Shown: positions 24,416-36,292, counted from the first letter of the stretch. The stretch: DNA of 64,000 nucleotides from Impatiens glandulifera (GCF_907164915.1 NC_061867.1:31617751-31681750), one strand, 5' to 3'. The notes: generated by a model from the letters alone, not told the origin. Numbers and translations are program-made.

Positions 24416-25205
24416 ACACGTTTAACACGTTTTTCATATTTTGGCACATTAAATGTGTGAAAAACGTATTAAACGTGTCAAATATATGAGAAACATGTTA
24501 AAATGTGCCAAAATGTGGAAAACGTGGAAAACATGTGAAACATGTCAAAACGTGTTAAACGTACCAAAAACGTGAAAAATATGTGAAAATGTGTTAAACA
24601 TGTTAAAAACGTGTTAAACGTGTCAAGAACGTGTTAAACGTGCCAAAAACGTATCAAAATGGGTTATATGTGTCATAATCGTGAAAAATGTGTCAAATGT
24701 GTTAAACGTGTTAAACATGCCAAAAATATGAAAAATGTGTTCAACGTGTTAAAGATGTGTTAATGTGCCAAAAACGTGTTAAATATGTCAAAATGTGTGA
24801 AAAACGTATTAAACGTGTTGAAAAACGTGTTAAACGTGTAAAAAACATATTAAACGTGCCAAAAATGTGAAAAACATGTCAAAATGTGTTAAATGTGTCA
24901 TAGTCGTGAAAAACGTGTCAAACATGTCAAAAACATATTAAACGTGTTAAAAACGAGTTAAACATGTCAAAAATATGAAAAACGTGTTCAATGTGTCAAA
25001 AATGTGTTAAACGTGCCAAAAATGCATTCAACGTGTCAAGAACGTGTTAAACGTGTGAGAAACGCATTAAACGTGAAAAACGTGTTAAATGTGCCAAAAA
25101 TGTGAAAATGTGAAAAACGTGTTAAATAGTCAAAAACGTGTTAAACAGTCAAAAACGTGTTAAACGGATAAAAATATGTTAAATAAGTCAAATACATGTT
25201 AAATG
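24416..25205. repeat. Minisatellite array, right arm, inverted relative to the left
   Basis: The first ~40 bp (AACACGTTTAACACG) still have the left-arm orientation. At about 24455 the sense flips to CGTGTTAAACGTGTCAAAAA units that continue to about 25205. The palindrome centre is therefore within about 40 bp of the LTR insertion point. Confidence 0.85.
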
Positions 25206-25362
25206 AAAAAATAAAAAAATAATTTGGGTTACCCAACCCATATCCAACCCTTATTAGTAAATAATATGGGTTGGATTACGAGTTGGGTAAATTTAATTTG
25301 AGTTGAATATGGGTTAGGTAATACGGGTTGGGTTTACCCATTTGCTAACCCCTAACTACAAC

Positions 25363-25570
25363 AAGGAGTTAAGTTTTATTGGGAGTAAATAGAATGTAAA
25401 TCAAGTACACTGAAGAGAGGAAACTTGATATCTAGAGAAAGCTCCTTCTATAATCATTTTGAGCTCAAGTAGAGCTTGGACTACATGATAGTGAGGGAGG
25501 TGTTAAGGAAACATCAAATGCAGCTCTAGGAAAAACTTAAGTATTTTTATGTGACCAAGTTTTTGGTGAA
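25363..25570. other. Short intergenic stretch, nothing recognised
   Basis: Ordinary AT-rich sequence between the palindromic element and the next LTR; no features seen. Confidence 0.4.
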
Positions 25571-25846
25571 GAGGCTACATTGTAATAGAATTATGTATAA
25601 ATCTTGAACATAAAAGGATAAAAAATTATATTGAGATGAGAAGTGAAGAATCAAAAGAATGATATAAAACCCTAACTGCTAGAGTGAATACAACGAGGAT
25701 GAGAGAGAACATCTAACAAGAATTTTTAACTAAATTATTTCATAACTATTCTTAACAACCAATATTATATTTATACTACTCTATCAATAACTGCCACTTC
25801 CACCATAGTGTAATAACCATAATATTCTTTCCCCCTGTATCATTAC
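25571..25846 (-). repeat. 3' LTR of the old LTR retroelement
   Basis: Matches 41131-41414 over its length, e.g. AATCTTGAACATAAAAG, CTAAATTATTTCATAA, TTCTTAACAACCAATATTAT and CACCATAGTGTAATA. The terminal bases are eroded. Confidence 0.75.
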
Positions 25847-26118
25847 CCTCTCCATCATTTTGTTTGTCCGCGAATGATAATAGTCGAAGGTTCCGTTGAA
25901 ACTCTAAAACATCTGGTGGCTCTTCGATCCATATGAATAGCCGAAATTGTTTCTTTAGGCTATCGGGTGGTCCTCAAACCATAGGAAGTATTTGCAACTC
26001 ATCAACGACTTATGACCAAAAGTTCTTCGAATATAATTTTTATCATTTAGTTGTTCTTCAAACCACAAAAAGTATCCAAAATTTTGTCTTAAATCATTAA
26101 ATGATTGAAACAGAGGAT

Positions 26119-26518
26119 CGTTGGCCAAGATTCGGTCTTCGAGACTCTCAAATGATCAATTGTCAAAGAAAATTGAGCTATGTCTCGGTCAACTTGATCA
26201 CAATCGTATGTATCAATGTATGCCCTTAACATTGTTCTCTAATTGCATAATCACTTTTTGCATTGTGGTCAACATTTCTTCCATTTGGTCGAGTCGCTTA
26301 TCATTTCGATCCAATTTTTTTATCATTTTCTAGAGCTTTAAACACAACTCTTTTAGCTCGTTTTTCATTTCGAGTTCCACCATTTCTAACAAATTTTGCT
26401 TGGCAAACTTGTCTTTCAAAAAAGACATTCTCTCAACAAGAGCACATATCTGTTTCTGTTTCAAATAGCTTAAGTCTGTCTCTTCCCTAGCAACAATAAT
26501 TCTTTCTACTACTGCCAC
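26119..26518 (-). pseudogene. gag N-terminal remnant of the old LTR retroelement
   Basis: A minus-strand frame beginning MAVVERIIVAREETDLSYLK and continuing LVERMSFLKDKFAKQNLLEM, with a stop at 26330-26332 and further similar helical sequence (NDKRLDQMEEMLTTMQKVI) beyond it. The Glu/Lys-rich coiled-coil just inside an LTR fits a Ty3/gypsy gag N-terminus. No capsid or enzyme domain follows. Confidence 0.5.
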
Positions 26519-27005
26519 TTTCAGTCATGGTAGAATTTTCAATAGCAGTGCAACAGATTCACAACAGAAGCACACATATTCGATGCCTATAACATTTCCA
26601 GCCGAACCAATTCCAACTTTATCTGACTTTCACGCAATAATCAGAAATCTCAAAGTTCAGGCAACAAATTCTCAAAATAATATTGTGTTGTAACTTTGCC
26701 CTTAACAGCCTTAATAGTCGTAGATACACAATAGAAACACAACAATATAATCACATAACACACAAATGGTACCCTATCTAACAACAATTTATATGCTCAT
26801 ATTTTGTTCTGAAATCAATCATTACTTTCGACAAAGTTAATTACAAACCTGGTGACATTAACTTCACAATGAATCAATTCTTACGGATGAAGATTTCTAG
26901 CCTTTATGATCGACAGAAAGGCACGTCGTTGATATTTCGATTGGTACTAGATTTCTACAACGAACTCAGGCCAGTCCGAAGCTGATTGAGCTTCAGAATA
27001 GTTAG
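26519..27005. other. Leader/internal DNA of the old retroelement, no genes
   Basis: Untranslated internal sequence between the gag remnant and the copia target site. Nothing else was recognised. Confidence 0.4.
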
Positions 27006-27090
27006 AACCAGTTTGAAGAAGGTAAGTTCAACCGCTTGGTTAGTTCTTCGCGATCGCCGCAATATCGTCAAATAATCGTAACGCCGCGAT
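27006..27090. repeat. 85-bp target-site duplication, left copy
   Basis: Begins AACCAGTTTGAAGAAGG and ends CGTAACGCCGCGAT, touching the left end of the copia element. It matches 40727-40811 with a single A/G difference (AAATAATCG here, AAATGATCG there). Confidence 0.9.
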
Positions 27091-28542
27091 TAATAAGATA
27101 AAATTTTTCTTCAAAGACAAAATTTTTCTCAAAATTTTCCAAATTTTTTCTAAAACTTTTTCTAAGTCTTTTTCAAAACCGGCCAAACAAACTTTTAAAA
27201 CAACCGGCCTACTTCTTACTTCTTACATGATTTTGAATATTTTAAATAAAATAATCAAAAAGGGAGAAATTGTTAGATAAATTAGACCGGTTAAAAATAA
27301 AACTTAACAAAACAAATTTTCTGTGCAGGAACGGTCAAGAACCAGGAACGGTCAAGAATGTGACCGGTCAAGAATCCAACCGACCAAAGAATCTAACCGG
27401 TTAGAAGAAGAAGCAAAGGATGTATCCAAAATCGGAAATTATCCGGTTAACCTGAAGCTATGAACAACCGGTAGACATCCTAAACCGAAATGTAGTATCC
27501 AACCGGAAAACCGATGAAGAGACTACTTAGAGAAAGAAGTCAGGATTATCAAACTAAGTACAATCTACAAATTGGTGAAAACAGACACTTCAGGTATATG
27601 CAGAAGATGACATCAAAGGATCAGACTGTGACATTGCCATATCCATACAAGTCTGATGATACTCTGAAGGCTGCAGAAGATTGCCTGAAGAAACAGTTAC
27701 CATTTTGGTACAAGTCAAAGGTGCAGTCTTCCAGATACAGGCAACCGGCCAACCGACAGTTGCCATATTAAGTAAAAGACAAATGAAGTCGGTCTGCTCC
27801 ATGCCTTGGAAGCTTAAACCGCAATTAATGTCTCCGCTCAACCAATCAGATTCATGGATTACCCTGAAGGTATCCGTTGAAGAAATGTGATCGTTGGCAC
27901 ATTTCACCTATAAAAGGAGCTAAAGAGGAGTAAATGAAGTTCACCTGTTCTACCAGCTACAAGTTCTAAGAGTTAATAATTACAAGTTTATCTCTCTACA
28001 AGATTCAAAGTTTAAGTGTGCATTTGAAGTGAGATTACAATTTCGGTGAGAATTGTACGAGTGTTTATCGAGCAACAAATAAGTCTCGATCGTGTATTGT
28101 GTTTGTGTATTCCTTAATGAATATCCTTCTCGCGGTTTCGAGAAGAAGGGGTGACGTAGGAGTTTTATCTCCGAACATCCATAAAAACCTATGTCTTGTT
28201 CTTACTTTCTGCCGGTTCTACATTCTAACCGACTTAATATCCTAACCGACTCATACTAACTGACTTACATCGTTCTAACCGATTCACTAAACCTTAAACC
28301 GACCTCCTAATTTCCAAACCGATATTATCCAGATTCTATCTTTATTCATCTTGTGTGTGTGTTGCTTCAACCTGAAACAAACCACTTCCGCACTTGAACT
28401 CGGTTTAAGGGTTTGTGACAGTTTGTGTAGTATTGAAACCCGGTGTTAATCTCTAACCGGATTAAATACCAACCGTTGAGTGTTGTCAGAAAGTGTTAAC
28501 CGGCCAAACCCCGGTCCGCCATCCGCGATCTAGATCCTAACA
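27091..28542 (+). repeat. Left (5') LTR, extended form; canonical LTR starts at 27271
   Basis: Starts TAATAAGATAAAATTTTT, where the right copy has TGATAAG, and ends GATCCTAACA. A polypurine-like AAAAAGGGAGAAAT stands inside it at about 27257-27270, just before the canonical TGTTAG start. The core promoter is CTATAAAAGG at 27908. The open frame at 27514-27771 is LTR sequence, not a gene. Confidence 0.88.
27908..27917 (+). promoter_or_regulatory. TATA box of the copia 5' LTR
   Basis: CTATAAAAGG is conserved at 40091-40100 in the right LTR and on the minus strand of the solo LTR at 22417-24415. It marks the U3/R region. Confidence 0.75.
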
Positions 28543-28544
28543 AT

Positions 28545-28558
28545 TGGTATCAGAGTAG
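28545..28558 (+). promoter_or_regulatory. Primer binding site of the copia element
   Basis: TGGTATCAGAGTAG, two bases after the LTR end, is the initiator tRNA-Met complement with one change (GAGT for GAGC). Confidence 0.85.
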
Positions 28559-28591
28559 TTAGTTTCAATACTCAAGCAACCCGAAGCAAGC

Positions 28592-30370
28592 ATGACTTTC
28601 GAGAAGCCTCCAATGCTAGAAGTTGATGATTTCGCCAACTGGAAGATATGCATGCACTTGCACCTAATCACTATGGATGATGAGATGCCATTCATCCTGT
28701 CTAAAGGACCGATAAAGATTGATAAAGATAGAAAAGATTGGACAGCTGAGGATAGGAGGAGAAACAATCTAGATAATCACGCCAGAAGCCATATCTTCAA
28801 AGGTTTGGACAGAAATACTTTCTGTAAGGTCAGAGATTGCAAATCCTCAAAGGAAGTATGGGAAACGGTGATTCAACTTCATGAGGGAAATGAAAGAACC
28901 AAGGAAAACAAGATAATGGTGGCTACCCAGAAGTTTGAAAACATTAAGATGAAGCCAGGAGAAACCATGAGGGAGTACAGTGACCGGTTTACAAATGTGA
29001 TAAATGAGTTATCAACTCTTGGAAAGAAGTATGATAACAAGGAAATAATCATCAAAGCTTTAAGATCTCTTCCGAGTGCATGGGACATAGAGACGATGGT
29101 GATGAGAGAATCAAACTGTCTACACAAGATGAAGCTACACGATGTATTCGAAGATCTTAAGGCATATGAGTTTGAAATGAGATCTAGGATCGAACATGAA
29201 ACATCAGCCTCAACCGCTACTAAGGCATTAGTCACATCCATGGAACCGGTAGCGGCTGCACCGATCAAAACTGCTGAACAATTCACTGAGGATGCTATGG
29301 CAATGCTTGCACAGAAGTTTGGCAGATTCATGAAGAAAAGCCAACCGACAAACAACAACTATAACTACGGTGATAAATCTAATATTAGATGTTATAATTG
29401 CAATTGTTTGGGACATTTCAGATGAGAATGCAGAAAACTAAGACGGGATGACCGGAAACCGGATGATCAGAACCAAAGAAACAACTACTCATAAACCGGT
29501 GAAGGAAGGGAAGTTCAGAAAGCACTGATAGCCGATGATGGAGGAAGTTTATGGGATCACAATGACAGCGATGATGAACTCACTTGTCTTATGGCAAACG
29601 AGGAACAGGTATTTGATTCTTCTTGTGAAGAATTTACTAAAGATGAGTTATTTAATGTACTAAATGACATGGTAGTAGAGTACAAGAATCTATTAACCTT
29701 AATACCAACCCGACTCAACTTTAGAACCGAACCCATAGCACCAACCCGGTCCGAACCTGAAACCGATAATATTCAACCTGATGAAATCTTAGAAACCGAG
29801 GCAGCACCTGAACTATCCTCTGAGACTGAACAGCTCAAGGAGTCAGTTCAAGAGTTGACCGAAGAGGAAGATGCACGAACCCGGTATCGAATAGCCGCAT
29901 GGAAAAGATCCAGTGAAATGGTGAACCAGTTGTCTAAATATAAAAGACATCCCAAATGCAAATTTGGTCTTGGATACAAAGACAACAGATCCGCCAACCG
30001 GAACTGTTCCAACGAGATGAAACTCACAAAAGACAATCTTCTCTTTGTAAGATTTGTCAAGAGCTCTTCAACCGACGATGAGGAACAAAGTGACTCAAAA
30101 CCGAAAGAAGAAATAACCTATATAAGTCCAACAGACTTCGAAAAATGGCTTCATCCGGAGAGAAGGAAAGCCAACCGGACAAAAGGTAAACAAACCGACC
30201 CACGACCACATAGAATAAACCAAAAGCCACTACAAAATAAGGCACTCTTAGGAAAACAGAAAGATATCAAACCGAGCACAGGAAAAAGAGTTAGAACCAT
30301 AACCGGGAAAGTTGTCCGACTTATTAATGTCTGGATACCCAAGGGACTAATCAATTGTGGACCCAAATAA
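28592..30370 (+). pseudogene. Copia gag
   Basis: The frame opens at the ATG at 28592 (MTFEKPPMLEVDDFANWK), typical of copia gag. It has the UBN2-type capsid region (WETVIQLHEGNERTKENKIM, REYSDRFTNVINEL, LRSLPSAWD) around residues 85-180 and a CCHC knuckle CYNCNCLGHFR-stop-EC near residue 275. In-frame stops lie at 29423-29425 (TGA, from an Arg codon in the knuckle) and 29492-29494 (TAA). The frame then runs to a TAA at 30368-30370, where a frameshift to pol occurs after a WVP motif. The C-terminal ~250 residues are Glu-, Thr- and Asn-rich and disordered. Confidence 0.9.
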
Positions 30371-33300
30371 ATGTGGGTACCAAATTGTTGTAAATATGTA
30401 TATTTTGCAGGATATGAAGAAACGGCTAGGAAATTCTGAGTGGTATCTGGACAGCGGTTGCTTCAGACACATGACTGGAAACAACAACCTTCTAACCGAC
30501 ATCAAAATAGAAACCGGTGCAATGATTGTCTTTGGTGACAACTCAAGAGGTAGAACTGTGGGCAAGGGTAAGATTGTTCATGGTAATTTAACAATTGACA
30601 ATGTACTTCTAGTTGAAAATCTACATTTTAACCTGCTAAGTATTAGTCAGATGTGTGATGCTGGATATACTATAGAATTTCTTAGGCATGCATGCTTAGT
30701 TAAAAACTCTCAGGGTAACACACTATTAACCGGAAATAGGTTAGGAAATATATACAAGGTAGACTGGAAAAATGAAGTGGAACATCCTGTTTGCATGGTA
30801 GCTAAAACCGATCAAACTTGGCTATGGCATAAAAGGCTAAACAATCTAAACCTCAAAACCTTAAACTATATCTGCAGTAAAAAGCTAGTTGAAGGAATTC
30901 CTGATATAGTATTTAATAAGGATAAGGTGTGTTCAGCATGTCAAATGGGTAAACAAACTAAATCAACCTTTAAGAGTAAAGGACACATTCAGTCTAACCG
31001 ATGCTTAGATCTTCTTCACATGGATTTATTTGGACCGATTAAGGTCACCAGCCTAGGTGGTATGCTTTACACTATGGTTGTTATTGATGACTATTCTAGA
31101 TATACATGAGTCACATTTTTGGCATCTAAACGTGAAACCGCATCAAATTTAATTACACTGCTTAAGCGTTTACAAAATGAAAAATCAACACGTATAAACA
31201 ACATTAAGAGTGATAGAGGAACCGAATTTATAAATAGTACTCTAAATGCATTTCTTGATGAATCCGGCATTAGACACGAGTTGTCTAGTTCTAGAACTCC
31301 TCAACAGAACGGCCTGGCTGAATGAAGAAACTGAACTCTGAAGGAAGCCGCAAGGTCTATGATAGCCGACTCATGTGTTGCTCAAAAATTTTGGGCTGAA
31401 GCTATCAGTACTGCATGTTATACACAAAACCGGTCTTTGATTAACAAATTTCACAATAAAACACCGTACGGAGTATATTTTGATAGAATTCCTAACATTA
31501 AGTATCTTAAAATTTTCGGTTGTAAATGTTACATTCACATTAATGGCAAAAACTATTTATCTGCTTTTGATGCAAAATCCGATATTGGGATAATGCTAGG
31601 ATACTCAGCGGTTAGTATAGCATATAGAGTATATAATACTAGAACTTTAACCGTGGAAGAATCTTTTCATGTTGTATTCGATGAATCGGTTGAAAGTAAC
31701 ACTGCATCATCCTTTGATCTACACAACAAATTGGAAAATAATAATATCCATTCTGATAGTGAAGATGAGATTCCGGTTTTCAGACGGTTTGTCCATGACC
31801 AAATGGGTGTTGTTGAAACCCAGCCGGATCAAGCTGCCACACAGTAGGAAGCTGACACCTCGGTTCAAACAGAGGAAATCGGTCGGTCTGACACTATTGA
31901 TCAGCCTACCGATATGTCTAGCCTTGATCAAATAAACGTTAATTTAGTAGACAATCCTGAACCAAATCTCAAAAGGAACACAAATCATCCTCCTGAGCTT
32001 ATTATAGGTGACCCTTCAAAACCTGTCCAAACTAGGCGACAAAAACTGGAGGAATACTTTAATTCCGCTTTCATTTCCCAGATTGAGCCGAAAATGGTGG
32101 ATGAAGCATTGTCGGATCCGGATTGGATCTTGGCAATGCAAGAAGAGTTAAACCAGTTTGAGAGTAATAAAGTCTGGTATCTAGTTCCCAGACCGAAAGA
32201 TCAACCGGTCATAGGAACAAGATGGGTATTTAGAAATAAACTCAATGAAGACGGTTTGGTTACGAGGAATAAATCTAGATTAGTGGCACAAGGATACAAA
32301 CAGGAAGAAGGCATTGATTTTGAAGAATCATTTGCTCCTGTAGCTAGAATTGAAGCCATTAGAATTTTTCTAGCCTTTACTGTTTTCAAAATTTTTAAAG
32401 TTTTCCAAATGGATGTTAAAAGTGTATTTTTAAATGGTGACCTACGTGAAGAAGTATACGTTGAACAACCACCCGGTTTTAAAAATGCTGACTTGCCTAA
32501 TCATGTATATCGTCTAAATAAAGCACTGTACGGTTTAAAACAAGCTCTTAGAGCCTGGTACGATACACTAACCGTATTTCTGATACATCATGATTTCACC
32601 ATAGGTTCAGTGGATAAAACCCTATTTAAATTTGAGAAAAAGGAACACATTCTACTTGTTCAAATATATGTAGATGATATTATTTTCGGATCAACCGATC
32701 CTAAGTTGTGCGATAAATTCTCAACCCTGATGACTAACAAATTTGAAATGAGTATGATGGGAGAATTAAGCTTCTTCCTAGGTCTTCGGGTTAAACAACT
32801 TGAAGGAGGAACTTTCATCAGTCAGCCCAAATATACAAAGGAACTTCTAAAGAAATTTGGGATTGACACATGCTCCTCTGTCGCTACTCCAATGAGCTCA
32901 TCAATCAAGCTGGATAAAGATGACGACGGTCAGGGAGTAGACCTGACCGCCTATCGTGGAATCATCGGTTCACTTCTATACCTGACAGCAAGTAGACCGG
33001 ACATACTATTTGTGGTCGGAGTGTGTGGAAGATTTCAGGTTAATCCCAAATAATCTCACTATACAACCGCTAAGAGAATCCTGAAATATCTAAAGTGAAC
33101 CCCTGAAGTCGGTCTGTGGTATCCAAAGGACTCATCTTTTAACCTCACAAGCTATTCTGACACAGACTATGCAGGATGTAAAATTGATAGAAAAAGTACC
33201 AGCGGAACATGCCAATTCTTAGGTGATCGGCTTGTTTCATGGCATAACAAGAAGCAAATGTTGGTTGCTACGTCAACCACAGAAGCTGAATATCTGACAG

Positions 33301-33623
33301 CCGGAAGTTGTTGTTCACAACTCCTATGGATTCAACAGCAACTAAAGGACTTTGGCGTCATCGCCGAAGAGTCTCCTATTTTCTGTGATAACACAAGTGC
33401 TATAGCAATCACATACAATCCGGTTTTACACTCTAGAACCAAGTACATCGACATAAGGCATCATTTCATCCGGGAACATGTCATGCAGAAGCATATCCGG
33501 CTGGAATATATAGCAATAGATCAACAAGTAGCCGATATCTTCACAAAGCCTCTGCAGGAAGCTAAGTTTTCTTTCTTCAGAAACATCCTTAGTTTAACCG
33601 ATATTAATCAACTCATTTCTTAA
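30357..33623 (+). pseudogene. Copia pol: protease, integrase, reverse transcriptase, RNase H
   Basis: One reading frame from about 30390 to the TAA at 33621. Protease active site is WYLDSGCFRHMTG. Integrase has the pre-integrase zinc motif (H...CSACQMG) and DDE region (LHMDLFGPI, SDRGTEF, PQQNGLAE). RT has [31 protein letters not shown] and the catalytic [10 protein letters not shown]. RNase H has YSDTDYAGC, STTEAEYL and FCDNTSAI. Six in-frame stops interrupt it: 31107, 31323 and 31332 (TGA), 31845 (TAG), 33051 (TAA) and 33096 (TGA). The frame is otherwise intact over 1,080 codons, so decay is recent and by point mutation. Confidence 0.95.
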
Positions 33624-34161
33624 GCCTTTAACTTTTACAGGGAAAAATCGGTTCGGACAGACAAAACTGACAGTTCTTCCTAAAATGTCGGAAACCGAAT
33701 TTACCATCGTATTTATTGAAGAACCGCTTTGTCTATCAGTTACAGTAAACCGACCAGTTACTTAGTACCTACACTAATTAACTGCATCGGGACCAATGGA
33801 TGAAAACCAACCGGTTTGAATATAATATATTCTGGAATATTTGGCTTCCTAACAAAAATGGAACAATTGTCTGTGTTTGGACGTATCTGTTCTGAAAAGA
33901 AAACTTTTCAAAACAAAGTAGTCATACCTTAAAAGACGTGAAGATATAATATCTCTCACCGTCCAGGCCTATGACTCACATCCTTAGGCTGTAAACATAC
34001 CTAATTCATGCAAGATGTTTTATCTTATGGTTAATAAACCACATTACCTACTACCCTCTGGATAATACTATTCACTTATATCACCCTCCAACTAATATAT
34101 AAGTTAGATGAACATCAAGCAAATATTCACAATATCAACCTATCACCTCACTAAGACAAAA

Positions 34162-34866
34162 ATGTCTCAGTTCCAAAACATTCTTCAAGTTGATTTTGAC
34201 TCAACACATGGGACACAACACTACGAGATCTTCAAAATGATTAAGTCTTTGAAAAGTATCGGTCTGCGGTCTTTCCTAGATGACAAACATGTTATCTTTC
34301 TTGAAACCGTGACCGAATTCTTCCATAATGCTAGAGTCTTTCGTGGTACTCCATTCTTCGACACTCTTATCCAGTCAAAGATAAGAGGGACAATTTTTGA
34401 CTTCTCCGAGCGAGACTTCGCTCGGTGCTTCGATCTTCCTAAGGAAGGTCTTACCGACTTATCCGCTTCGGCTGAACAAAAAGCCGAAATATCTCTGGAA
34501 TTTTCTCGCTCCAACTCTCCGGTCGATGATCACGGAGCACGATCATCGTTGAGGGCTGAATATCAGCTCCTCAACGACATCATCGGTAAGGCCATCTTGG
34601 GAAAGGATGTCACCAACACCTACTGCACCACAATCTTCAACATCATGACCGCCATAACAACTGATACTCCAATCAATTGGTCTAGGCTGATGTTTGACAT
34701 CCTGATCTGGATGATCAATACCCGTCATACCGGTTTCATTCCCCAAATCAGCTCTTTACTTATCGAACTCGGGGTTCCGCTCTGTCCAAGCGAAGGGCTG
34801 AACCAATCCCAGGTCTTGACCAGGGATTCCGCTGATTCTTTCTATGAGCGGTTTGAGAAAGCTTAG
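34162..34866 (+). CDS. Copia accessory gene A, plant-transposon-protein-like
   Basis: Intact frame of 234 aa from ATG 34162 (MSQFQNILQVDFDS), chosen because gene B starts with the same AAAATGTCTCA context; an ATG 18 codons upstream (34108) is possible. Sequence blocks: FLETVTEFFHNARVFRG, FDFSERDFARCFDLPKEGL, then FNIMTAITTDTPINWSRLMFDIL and GFIPQISSLLIELGVPL. This order (N-terminal helix, ...V...FF.N..., a ...F..A..LP... block, a long helix with INW) resembles the putative plant transposon protein domain often found in plant genomes near retroelements; that assignment is from memory and tentative. A TATA-like TAATATATAAG lies at 34093. No transmembrane or zinc motif. Function unknown. Confidence 0.7.
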   Translation: MSQFQNILQVDFDSTHGTQHYEIFKMIKSLKSIGLRSFLDDKHVIFLETVTEFFHNARVFRGTPFFDTLIQSKIRGTIFDFSERDFARCFDLPKEGLTDLSASAEQKAEISLEFSRSNSPVDDHGARSSLRAEYQLLNDIIGKAILGKDVTNTYCTTIFNIMTAITTDTPINWSRLMFDILIWMINTRHTGFIPQISSLLIELGVPLCPSEGLNQSQVLTRDSADSFYERFEKA

Positions 34867-35290
34867 AAGAAGAAGAATAGAAACCTCACCTCCTCTGGCC
34901 ATTAAAGAATCACTCCTTCGGACAACCGGTCATTTTGCTTCACGCACCAGTTGTATTTTTATCTTACTCGATTATGTTTCCTTTCGGTCTAATTTATGTT
35001 TCCTCTCGGTTCAATGTAATCCACTTTTCCTTTATTAAATTTTAGTACTTTTGAATTCTAACTACATGGGAAACTACACAAACTTAGTTGGTTTCCAACT
35101 AGATTCTCAACATCGGTATCCATAATCGGTCAAAAGGTATCACTTCCCAAGACATTTTGAAAACATAAATATTCTAAAGCATTAATGAGACAAAATTGAA
35201 TCCTAACATTAAATGCTTTCATGCTACCTCTCATTTCAAATCTATTTAACAAACCTCTCCCTCTCTACCTCTCTTGGCAAATTCTGAAAA
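34867..35290. other. Spacer between accessory genes A and B
   Basis: Non-coding, with a pyrimidine-rich leader (CCTCTCCCTCTCTACCTCTC) just before gene B. No clear TATA; CTATTTAAC at 35242 is the best candidate. Confidence 0.4.
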
Positions 35291-35934
35291 ATGTCTCACT
35301 CCATCCTCAGAAACTATTTGTGCATCGATTTTGATTCGGTGCTATCCATGGAGGACGCTGAAATAAGAGAAATACTTTTTGAATCTCTAGTCGACACCGG
35401 ATTCCGTGATTTCCTAGAGGACTCGGGACCTTTCTTTATTCCAGAAGTATTGGAGTTCTTCTCCAATGCACATATGTTTAACGGTGCCATTGTCTCCACC
35501 GTGAGAACTAGTGTCATCGTTCTCCCGGAAAACTGACTTGCTGGGATGTTTAACCTCCCAACCGAAGGGTTTTCGGACTTCCCACCACGGGCGGGAAGTT
35601 CAGCTGATGATTATGCTGAACTATTCTCCGGCTCTGATATACCGGTTCCAGACCACGGCCTTAAGGCCAATCTTGCTCCCCACATTCAACTCTGCATAAG
35701 ATCGTAAACTGGTCGATCATCTGCCAGTCCCCCAATCAAAACTACTCCAGAAGAACTTTTGACATGATGACATATATCGTCAGCTCAACACCCATCAATT
35801 GGGCATCTGTCATCTTTAACAACTTGAAGACCATGGTCGAAACGAAGAAACGGTTCGGCTATGCTCCTCACTTGAGCCGGGTCATTCGGGCTTGCGTCCC
35901 AAATCTTGAATCTCTCAAATGTCCTCAACGATGA
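35291..35934 (+). pseudogene. Copia accessory gene B, broken paralogue of A
   Basis: Starts at ATG 35291 (MSHSILRNYLCIDFDS), with DTGFRDFLEDSGPFFIPEVL and EFFSNAHMFNG aligning to A. A TGA at 35534-35536 and a TAA at 35704-35706 interrupt the first frame (…LAGMFNLPTEGFSDF… between them). After a frameshift, TFDMMTYIVSSTPINWASVI and FGYAPHLSRVI align to A's TIFNIMTAITTDTPINW and GFIPQISSLL. A stop at 35932-35934 ends it. Length before decay about 210 aa. Confidence 0.7.
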
Positions 35935-36292
35935 AGTGGTGGAAGACAAACTCTCATGAATCATTTAGGTTCTAAGTCGGTTAATTTTAACCTTGTACTT
36001 GCACTTCAAACCGATCTTCATGTCGGTTCTATCATTATCATGTCTTTCTTCTTTAATCGAATATCAATTTAAATTAAAAAGTTCAAAATCGGTTAAATTC
36101 TTCACTGGTTAAATCGCTTACCGCTTCATTAATTACCGGTTAAAACCGCTTACAGCCTTAATTAATTCCCGCCAAAAGACTTCCCGCCAAAAGATTGCCG
36201 CCCAAAGACTTACCCCCAACTCGTTTTGGAGGGAAATTTGGCGCCTTTTCTTGATGTGACGGCTCGCGTCGGTTCGCATTCCAGGCCGCTGC
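35935..36292. other. Spacer with a short [19 protein letters not shown] repeat
   Basis: Between genes B and C. Tandem words CCCGCCAAAAGACTT and related forms occur at 36166-36210. It probably contains the promoter of gene C. Confidence 0.45.

Larger units (their letters stand above)
21347..25354. mobile_element. Palindromic minisatellite-bearing hAT-like element, split by a solo LTR
   Basis: Ends are TATGGGTGAGCATAATTTGG and, on the minus strand, TAGGGGTTAGCAAATGGG. The 8-mer ACTACAAC flanks both sides (21339-21346 and 25355-25362), indicating a hAT-type insertion. Inside the ends come GGGTTGGGTT-rich segments, then two long arrays of an ~18-20 bp unit in opposite orientation: TTTAACACGTTTTTGACACG on the left (about 21530-22416) and its complement on the right (about 24455-25205). 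Without the inserted LTR the element is about 2.0 kb and nearly palindromic at the unit level. No coding potential. Confidence 0.8.

Noticed and set aside
21530..25205. Regularly spaced repeats considered as a CRISPR-like array
   Set aside because: Units are contiguous and degenerate with no unique spacers, the array is inverted about a centre, and the genome is a plant's.
27514..27771. 85-codon open frame (plus), mirrored at 39739-39987 (minus)
   Set aside because: It lies inside the copia LTR and is conserved only because the LTRs are copies.
30360..30420. A spliced gag-pol junction (ATTTTGCAG before GATATG)
   Set aside because: No matching donor was found; a simple one-base frameshift in a decayed element explains the change of frame better.
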